NCBI GenBank assembly: GCA_023548195.1
Contig: JAJHZJ010000809.1
Span: 62,001-126,000 of the forward strand
DNA: 64,000 nucleotides
From: Bettongia penicillata ogilbyi
Lineage: Eukaryota; Chordata; Mammalia; Diprotodontia; Potoroidae
Reading direction: 5' to 3'
In this document: piece after piece, positions 56,580 through 64,000 of the stretch
Numbering within the stretch: position 1 is the stretch's first letter
Layout of the letters: each line of letters begins with the position of its first letter
The notes under the pieces: generated by a model
What the model was told of the DNA's origin: nothing
The model's database searches: none
The model's input: the letters and a program-made list of their open reading frames with translations, nothing else
Made by a program: the position numbers and the translations under genes

Positions 56580-57985
56580 GAAGGAAGGGAGGGAGGGAGG
56601 AAAAAGAGGAATAGAAAAAGAAGAGAGATGAAAAAGATGTTGTGTAGATAGAATTGCTAAGACTTGGCAGTTAACTCTATACCAAGTGACAGAGTAAAGA
56701 ACAAAGGGTAACTCCTAAGGGTGCGAAACAAAGTCAATGAAAGGATGTTGGTACATTTTGAAAACGATAAGATTTAGTGGGGAAGCTACTGAGTTCTGAT
56801 TTTGACATAAAGTCTATTGTGTTCGATTATGAAGTTCTGACATTCTAAATTGGTAGTTTTTTAAAAAGATGTTCTGAAAATTAACATGCACTTGGTATAA
56901 AATATTAAACTGGGTTATCTGATTAAGAAAATTAGATAGAATAATCATCTTCATGAATTTGGGCTCATTGAAATAAAAAAGTATTTTCCTACAAGTGATC
57001 ACTTCTATATGGTTCCATTGTTTGTTGAAAAACAGGGTTTACCTCAATTTCAAATTTTTCAATTAAGTGTAAGAGGGAGCTCTATCATGTTATTAAAAAT
57101 TGTATGCATATTGACTCTTCCAGTGAATTCAAAAGTAAGCGTAGGATTTATTGAGTTTAATACCTTGGCTAATATATCAAATACCGCTGAACATGTCAAA
57201 TGGTTTCCAAAGTAAAAAGAATATTTTCCGTTTGCAAAAAATTTATATTTATAAATATAGTTAAATATATTATATATCGTGTGCATATAATATATATGTG
57301 AATATAGCTTAGTTAAATTTTAATAATGTTGATTTCAAAGAGACAAAAGTAAGAAATTTAAATAGTTGATTTTAAATAGGCCTACAATATCACCCTGCTG
57401 AATTATTCAACGTATCAATATTCTGATATCTTAACTTGTATTTTAAAAGTGGATTGTTCCCAAACTCTATAATTTTATATTATTTTCATAGCTATCAGAA
57501 TTGTATATAATTTGTACATATTAATTTTGTTTCATATATATCAACATGATGTCAATACTCAGAAGTCTAAATAATCCAATATGCCACAATTATACTCAAA
57601 AATAACAAGAGAACAACTTCTATATTGAAGTTTCTTATAAATAGTGAAAAAAAATTTCCCATTTAAAGGTAATTCACAACTTGGAATTTGCAATTCCTGG
57701 TTGGAAATAAAAAATTCATCTTAGTATTTGAGTACTAACATTGCATTCATTTAACATCACTGAGGAATGAAGTGCTTCACATAAATGAACATTCCAAAAA
57801 CTTAAGCTTTCTCTTTTAAACTTTCTGTGTGTATGTGTGTGTGTTGGGTCAGAAAGCAAGAAATTTATTTTTAGTTTCTACAGTACACTGAATATTTCCT
57901 TGCTTTATGAAACAATATAGACTGAATAGAATTAAACATTTCTTGTGGACACAGTGTCTTCATTATGAGGATAAGTTCATGAACT
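56580..57985. other. AT-rich unassigned DNA
   Basis: Purine run at 56575-56630, then AT-rich sequence (57220-57600). Nothing recognised. Confidence 0.4.
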
Positions 57986-57989
57986 ATGA

Positions 57990-58875
57990 ACAGTGATGCC
58001 CTGCTAAACTACTGAGATATACACCCAATCAGATTGCCTAACATGACAAAACAGGAAGATAATGAACGTTGGAGAAGATGTGGGAGAGATGGAACACTAA
58101 TTCATTGTTGGTGGAGCTGTGAGCTGATCCTACCATTCTGGAGAGTGATTTGGAACTATGTCCAAAAGGCTACAAAAACGTGCATACCCTTTGGCCCAGC
58201 AATATCACTTCTAGGGTTGTATCCCAAAGCGATCATAAGAATGGGAAAAGGCCCCACATGTACAAAAATACTTGCAGCAGCTCTCTTTGTGGTGGTCAAG
58301 AACTGGAAATCAAGGGGATGCACATCAATTGGGGAATGACTGAACAAGTTGTGATGTAACAAATGTAATGGAATACTACTGTGCTACAAGAAATGATGAA
58401 CAAGAGGATTTCAGAGAGACCTGGAAAGATTGAAATGAACTGATGCTGAGTGAAAGGAGCAGAACCAGGAGAACTTTGTACACAGCAATGACTACAGTGT
58501 GTGAGGAATTTTTTCTGGTAGACTTAGCCCTTCACAGCAATGTAAGGACCAAAAACATTCCCAATGGACTCTTGAGGCAAAATGTCATCCACACCCAGAG
58601 AAAGAACTATGGAATTGTAATGAAGCAGAATGAAGCAGACTATTTTCTCCTATATTATGTTTTATTTTGTTTTATGCTTTCTCCCATTCATTTTAATTCC
58701 TCTATGCATCATGACTAATCTGAAAATGCATTTAATAAGAATGTATGTATAGAACCCATATAAGACTGCATGCTGTCTCAGGGAGGGAGATGGGAGGAAG
58801 GGGAAGAAAATTATAGATTTATGGAAGTGACTGTTGAAAACTGAAATCAAATCAATCAATTAATTTTTTTAAAAA
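57990..58875 (+). mobile_element. 5'-truncated L1 (ORF2 end and 3' UTR)
   Basis: The ORF2 C-terminus is open from 58034 to 58339 (M-T-K-Q-E-D-N-E-R-W-R, I-H-C-W-W, F-W-R-V-I-W-N-Y, F-V-V-V-K-N-W-K). It is followed by the full 3' UTR ('tgctgagtgaaaggagcagaaccagg', 'tggaagtgactgttgaaaactg'). This is the best-preserved L1 3' end here. Confidence 0.9.
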
Positions 58876-58879
58876 TCCA

Positions 58880-59640
58880 TACCTTATTAAAAATGTAAAA
58901 ATAAACTATTGAGGTATATAGAGATATTCACTCGTACCACAAATGATCTCAGACTTGTGCAAATTTATCCTTTTTCTGGTTTTGTTGCTGTTGTTGTTTT
59001 CAAATCATTCTTTAGTCCCCTTTCCTGATGTCATTCAGATTGCTTTTTGAATTTCTGTCAATATGTGTCCGTATTTTCCACCTATGTACTTCCTTTCAAC
59101 AGGTTCGACTATTCTCATGCTTCTTTCTACAGCTTAGATGTATGAAGTGCTCTCCACTTCAGTAGGCAACATAAAATAGAATTTTGGCATTTGCCTCAGA
59201 TTCTAAGTCTCCTTGATACTTAGGCCTCATATTTGCTTTCCAGTTTCCTTTGTCGTGGCACTTTGTTTCCTATAAATCTGCGACTTTCTTGGTATCCATG
59301 TTTTTTTTTTAATTTTTCTCTCCCTTCCATCCTCCACTATTTTCTGGTCCTCAAATAGTCATATGTAACCTGACCTTAATTTGCCTTTCTGCTTATCTTT
59401 CTGGTTTATGAATCTTGGTTCTAGCCTCACGTGTGATCTGTACATTCTTCTAGACTCCAGAGTAGTTGGCAAACTTTAAGACAGCTTAGTTGCAGACTAT
59501 CAATACTGCTAATTCCATCTTCCAGCATATGACTAGTGCCTTGGTCATATCTTACTTCTATACTCTCTGCGCATGTCACTCCACAGTTCCATGGCTGACA
59601 GTTTTTGCCACTAAAAATTCTCTACTCACTGCTATTAGAA
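58880..59640. other. Unassigned DNA
   Basis: No recognised family. Confidence 0.35.
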
Positions 59641-59650
59641 TACTGTACAT

Positions 59651-59824
59651 CGTAGGTGTCAAACAGATCCTGTGGGCTTTTTGAGTCTGGCTGCAACCGG
59701 ATTAAAATGTAATTGGGAAATGTTTAACAAAACAAATTACGATACAATGTAATATAGATAATATGAATTTGTAGTTTTCTAAATCAAGGCATGACCCATT
59801 CCTATTTATGTTTTGACACCATTG
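59651..59824. mobile_element. Non-autonomous hAT (MER5/Charlie-like), 8-bp target duplication
   Basis: Starts CGTAGGTGTCAAAC and ends TTTTGACACCATTG, hAT-type inverted ends. 'ggattaaaatgtaattgggaaatgtttaacaaaa' is a known interior block of this marsupial family. CTGTACAT (59643-59650) and CTATACAT (59825-59832) flank it, matching 7 of 8. No coding. Confidence 0.82.
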
Positions 59825-59834
59825 CTATACATTA

Positions 59835-60490
59835 TGGTTTCCTAAAAAGCAAAAGGTAATAGAGACTGCTAGATAATAACAGTTACTAATCAGTAGGATT
59901 ATTGTACACACAGCTCTTAGTCAATAGGCTCCATAAGAGGTACTGAAGTTGGCTCTGCACTTCAACAATGTAATTTATACATGGGCTTTGAATTTTGTAT
60001 ATATGGTCTCTCATTCTTAAAAAGTCTTAATCCTATGTTCTAAATGACTGAGGCTTCTGAAAACCTGATCCAGTCACATAAGGTCTTCCTGTACAGTCTA
60101 TCTTGTCAGTGAAAAAATTTCACTTTGGATCACATTTTTCAAAGTAGAATTTTTAATATTTATAAATATAATATTTGTAATTTATTTACATTTATATCAT
60201 ATATTTATGTATTATACATATGTTAATGTTATATTTATTATATATTTATAATACTTATAAATATAATATTTAATAAACTTTTTAAATGGATATTTATTAC
60301 AAGTAAAGATTTGTGGTAAAAGTTACAGGCATTATTTTTAGGGCTGTTGGGAGAGAGAGGGGGATAATGAGGAAAAACTCGTTTAAATGACATTACAACA
60401 TCATTAGGAATATCAGGTCTTCCTTCAGGAATACTTTTAAAGTGAAAGTGAGTATACATACTCAGTATCTACTATTATACAAAAAAGCAG
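59835..60490. other. Unassigned DNA with an AT-rich tract
   Basis: 60145-60285 is almost pure A/T in TATAAATA-like words. The rest is unassigned. Confidence 0.45.
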
Positions 60491-60493
60491 ATA

Positions 60494-60738
60494 AGGGGGT
60501 GGAGCCAAGATGGCGGAGTAGAAAGACTCACGTACGTTAGCTCCGAACCCACAGCCCATATATTTCCTGCAAGAAGAACTCCCCACAAATTCTGGAGCAC
60601 TGCAAGAAACACGGTGGAAAAGATTTCCGTTCCAGAGAGCCCTGGAGAGCCGTCCCCAGAGGAGCAGATCCGAGCAGGCTTCAGGGACGCAACCTCCAGC
60701 AGCCACAAAGGTCACTCCACCCACAGGCGCTACAGGTC
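60494..60738 (+). mobile_element. L1/HAL1 5' UTR stub
   Basis: Starts GGGGGTGGAGCCAAGATGGCGGAGTAG and runs colinear with the 5' UTR of the HAL1 at 37840 ('ttagctccgaacccacagccc'). It ends at 'aggcgctacaggtcag'. Nothing of ORF1 follows. CpGs are retained (cacgtacgt, ccgtcccc), hinting at modest age. Confidence 0.85.
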
Positions 60739-60779
60739 AGTCATTAAATTAAAAACTTGTATTTTCTCCAATATATTCA

Positions 60780-61420
60780 CTTATATTTTCCTTTTGGCTT
60801 CCCATGTCTCTTTATTTAATTTTTTCAGTCAACAAAAATATGCCTTATCTCTCTTCCAATTCCTTCCCCCATTGAGAAAGAAAAACAAACAAACAAACAA
60901 AAATGAACTCCTGTTATAAGCATGTAGAACCAAGTAAGACATATTCCGACATTCAATCCCTTCTCTACAAGAGAGGAGTGTGCTCAGCACCAGTGTTCTT
61001 TGATACAATGGGCAAAAAATTATTTTTTCCCTTGATTGCCTTCTCCTCACCCAGATCCCAATCACAGGTTCTTACCCATTCTTTCTTTTTAAGCCTGTCT
61101 TAATAACCTTCCCTCCTAGTTTGGAGTTTATTTAATTTATGACTAACATTTCCCTCAATCTGCCTTCACTCTTTTCCTCTCTCCCCTTTCTCTCCTATTT
61201 CCCTATGAGGTGGAATATATTCTTGCACCCAACTCACTATATTATGTGTTGATCCTACCCTCCTTCTACCAATTTGGATGAAAGTAAGATTCAAGTATCA
61301 CCTCTTCAACCCCACTATTTCCTCCTTGTTTGTACAGTTTTGTATAGTATTCTGCATATCCTCTATTCCTTTCTTTTCTTTTTTAAAGAGCATAAAAGCA
61401 TAACACTAGGACCTCTGTGT
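60780..61420 (-). mobile_element. L1 3' UTR and inter-ORF scraps (minus strand)
   Basis: 'cagtcaacaaaaatatgcc...' with 'cccccattgagaaagaaaaacaaac' resembles an antisense L1 3' UTR. 61090-61330 ('cctatttccctatgaggtggaa', 'ggatgaaagtaagattcaag') resembles the antisense inter-ORF region at 48.8-49.0 kb. Confidence 0.5.
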
Positions 61421-62155
61421 GCTATTTTACTCCCTCTATAACTTCCTTGTGATACTGGAGATTCCAAAGGCCAATACCTGTCCCCTACAAATTTGAATGT
61501 AAAAATTGAAACTTTTTTTAATTTTTTATGACAAACCCATGACACATTGAACTTTAAGTATATCTTTGACAAACTTTGATTTTCTAACTCTACTTTTAAT
61601 TCTAGCCCATAAGTTTTCCTTTTTTTAAATTCTGTACTTAAGAATAGCAAAGAAGAGAACATTTCCATATGCAAAGTAGAACAGAAAAAGATGACTATAT
61701 ATGAAAATGCAAATCTCTATTATGTATGGCTCACTTTTTAAAAATATATAATAAATTCAACACCTTTTCAGAGATATCTTTTCTGAACTTTCTTTTGTCC
61801 TATGGGTTTTCTTTTAAAGACTGCAGTTATTATGTTTTTTTAAATTTTTTTTTTGAGTCAGAGACGACAATGTAAGTATCCCACTTTGTTCCCTCCAAGG
61901 TTATGTAACATAAATGTATAGTGGAATCAGTCAGAAAGGTTGCACAATTTTCTCCACCTTCATTTAGTGGTATATATGTAGGCACAAAGGTGACAAATGC
62001 TGGAAGTGATCCAAAACTGAGGTGTGGCTTGGCATAATTGGCGATGTCATAAAGGGGCTAAGGATTCAAGAGAGTAGAACAATCCAGACTTGAATTGGCT
62101 CACCAAGGAGTCAAGATGGGGAAAAGAAGGAAGAGTGACTAGTGAAATGGAGATG
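61421..62155. other. Unassigned DNA
   Basis: No recognised family. Confidence 0.35.
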
Positions 62156-62159
62156 ATCT

Positions 62160-62830
62160 GGGAAAGAATTAAAGTACTGGAGGTGATGGTGAGGATGTAG
62201 ACTGGAGTCATAGAAGGGAAATCAGAGGGAGATATGAAAAGCCGACACAGTCAGATAAGAAGATTTCAGAACTGTGGGTAATGGAAAAATTAAACGTATG
62301 ATGATCATTTTTGTTTATGTCTGAGGTAGGGTAAAGGGTGAGTAGGTTTAGGGAGAATTTGTGGGAGAATCAATATGCATATTCAAATTCCCTAGTATGA
62401 AGGCTGGAATTTGGAAAGAGAGAAAAATTTTAAGCAAGATAGCAAAATCATTGAGGAAGACATAGGAAAGACCTAGGGGTCTATACACAATAGCTACCAA
62501 GGCTTTAGTTGTGTGGTAGATACAAATAGCATGAATCTCGAAGGAAGAGAAGTTACTGAGTTGCTGGAGTAAGGCAGGAAATCTAGAATTGGCTATGGGA
62601 AGCAAGGAGTAGTCCAACTCCTCTGCCTCCACTAGTAAGTCAAGGAAAATGAGTGAAGTTTTGGCTAACACTGGAAAGAGCAGTTAGTGCGGCTGTGTCA
62701 TCAGAGGGGAGCCAGGATTTTATAAGAGTTAGTAGGTGGCAGGAGTGGGAGAGGAATAGATTTAAAATTAGGGAAAGTTCATGCCTATGGAACAGGTGTT
62801 CCAGGGGGTAAAGTGGAAGCACTGGGTAGA
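62160..62830 (-). pseudogene. L2-type LINE endonuclease fragment (minus strand)
   Basis: L2-type LINEs (CR1 superfamily) use an APE endonuclease to nick target DNA. Minus-strand frames (62822-62640, 62671-62348) read S-W-L-P-S-D-D-T-A-A, then A-L-V-A-I-V-Y-R-P, S-Q-I-P-A-F-I-L-G-N-L-N-M-H-I-D. The last corresponds to the catalytic G-D-F-N motif with Asp replaced by Asn. Two frames and further decay make it a fossil. It is rare to see the 5' half of L2; most copies here are 3' ends. Confidence 0.78.
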
Positions 62831-62839
62831 GTTAGGATG

Positions 62840-63870
62840 AAACAAACTGTGGGGTGGGAAGGAATTGGGCGATTGCAGGTATGGAACGGAGATTGTATGA
62901 TTATCTACAGGACTTCAGAGTCACTGAGAGGTAAAGGCTATGACCAATGTGAGAATGTTCATCATTGAGTACAGGCTACTACTCTTGTATCCTCAAATGG
63001 AAAGCAGCACAAAAGATGGGAGGCCTGGAGTCCAAAGTCACATGTCATCTGAATTTCCAAATTACTCTCTGATGACCAATGTCTTTGTCCACTGACAGAA
63101 TCAACCAACATAAATCCATCTTGATATGAGATAAGAGCTTGAGTCCCGTCATGGCTCCATGTGAAATCACTGACCTGTGCCTCTCAGTCATTCACCAGTT
63201 CTACAGACCACCTGTCTCCATAGTGAATCTATTCCCATATTCCTCCATCTGAATAGCCAATGTCTGGAATGGTTCATTCCACCTTACCAGTACAACCATA
63301 CAGTAAAGCATGCAAGTTTGAAAAGAAACTTAAAGGGATAAAGAAAATAGATTCCAAGGGGGGGCACTGAGTATTTTTTTTAAAGGGTTGGTAGACCAAA
63401 TAAGTTTGGGAACCTCTGATGTTCACAGATCACTAAATCCAGGGTACCTGGAACTGAAAAGTATACCAGTAAAGGGGAAGGTACAGGATGAGGAAGCCAT
63501 GTCCTGCCCACAGTGTACCATTATTAACTCTCCAGGGAATGATAATGTTGGGGAATTTTCTCCACCACTTGGGAGCTTAAAGGGTGCCATGGCCAAGGGT
63601 TAAGTACAGGAGGCCAGATAAGGAACTAGCTCCGGCTAAGAACACATTCAGCCTCCTGTGGGTAACCTTTCAGGCCGTCTTAGAGTACACAGTCAATCAA
63701 TAGCCTTCTTTGGCAACTTAGGGTGGAGAGGTAAAACATTTCCCAGGAGAGGGAGGGATGAATAGACAGTGGGAAAAGCCAGGAAAGGGAGTACTTGGAA
63801 TGAAACTGGTAGAATTTATGTCAGTAAGGAAACATTTAGTGCTCAAGGCCAGGACACAAGGAGAGAAACT
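62840..63870. other. Unassigned DNA
   Basis: A 71-codon frame (63388-63603) has no motif. Confidence 0.35.
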
Positions 63871-63871
63871 A

Positions 63872-64000
63872 AATAAATTTCGCATAAATAAAGTTAGATC
63901 TAAATAATTAGAAAAATATTAATTGCTTATGGGGTAAGCAAGCCAACATAATAAAATGGAAATTCTAAATAAATTAATTTATTTATGCAGTACCATACCA
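63872..64000 (+). mobile_element. L1 ORF2 fragment running off the right edge
   Basis: 'cataaataaagttagatctaaataattagaaaaatattaattgctta' matches the L1 at 41945-42060. 5' truncated. The 3' part is outside the window. Confidence 0.8.

Overview
This window looks like marsupial nuclear DNA. The evidence is its repeat load: tRNA-type SINEs whose consensus contains 'ACCTGAGTTCAAATC', L1 elements starting 'GGAGCCAAGATGGCGGAGTAG', ORF1-only 'half-L1' (HAL1) elements, ancient L2 and MIR, and old non-autonomous hAT elements. I cannot tell an American opossum from an Australian marsupial by eye. Nearly all long open frames are retroelement remains or low-complexity translations.

Layout. 0-8 kb: the 5' part of a KRAB zinc-finger type gene on the minus strand. 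It has a CpG-rich promoter near 7.5-7.83 kb, a likely noncoding first exon, a start-codon exon (3636-3724) and a canonical 127-bp KRAB-A exon (2110-2236). The zinc fingers must lie beyond the left edge. Its introns hold a solo LTR, an L1 3' fragment split by another solo LTR with a perfect 5-bp target duplication, and a SINE invaded by a purine-rich cassette that recurs twice beside the CpG island. 8-12.9 kb: L2, MIR and SINE fossils and unassigned DNA. 12.9-16.5 kb: a decayed, internally deleted gammaretrovirus-like provirus with its 3' LTR. 17-26 kb: L2, MIR, a hAT element, and a fragment resembling one exon of CCDC186 carrying two indels.

26-32.7 kb: L1/HAL1 fragments in both orientations and a probable solo LTR. 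32.85-43.75 kb: a nested locus. A MIR is split by an L1 (about 20-bp target duplication). That L1 is split by two HAL1 elements in opposite orientation. The minus-strand HAL1 (34251-37222) appears full length, has a perfect 15-bp target duplication and carries an uninterrupted 368-codon ORF1. 43.8-51.8 kb: a mosaic of minus-strand L1s. 52-58 kb: SINEs, MIR, L2/L3 pieces and a 7SL RNA pseudogene. 58-64 kb: an L1 3' end, a hAT element with an 8-bp target duplication, an L1/HAL1 5' stub, an L2 endonuclease fragment, and the start of another L1 fragment at the right edge.

No host gene other than the KRAB gene and the CCDC186-like fragment was recognised. No undescribed system is demonstrated. The most interesting objects are the intact HAL1, the mobile-looking purine cassette, and the nested L1/HAL1 locus.
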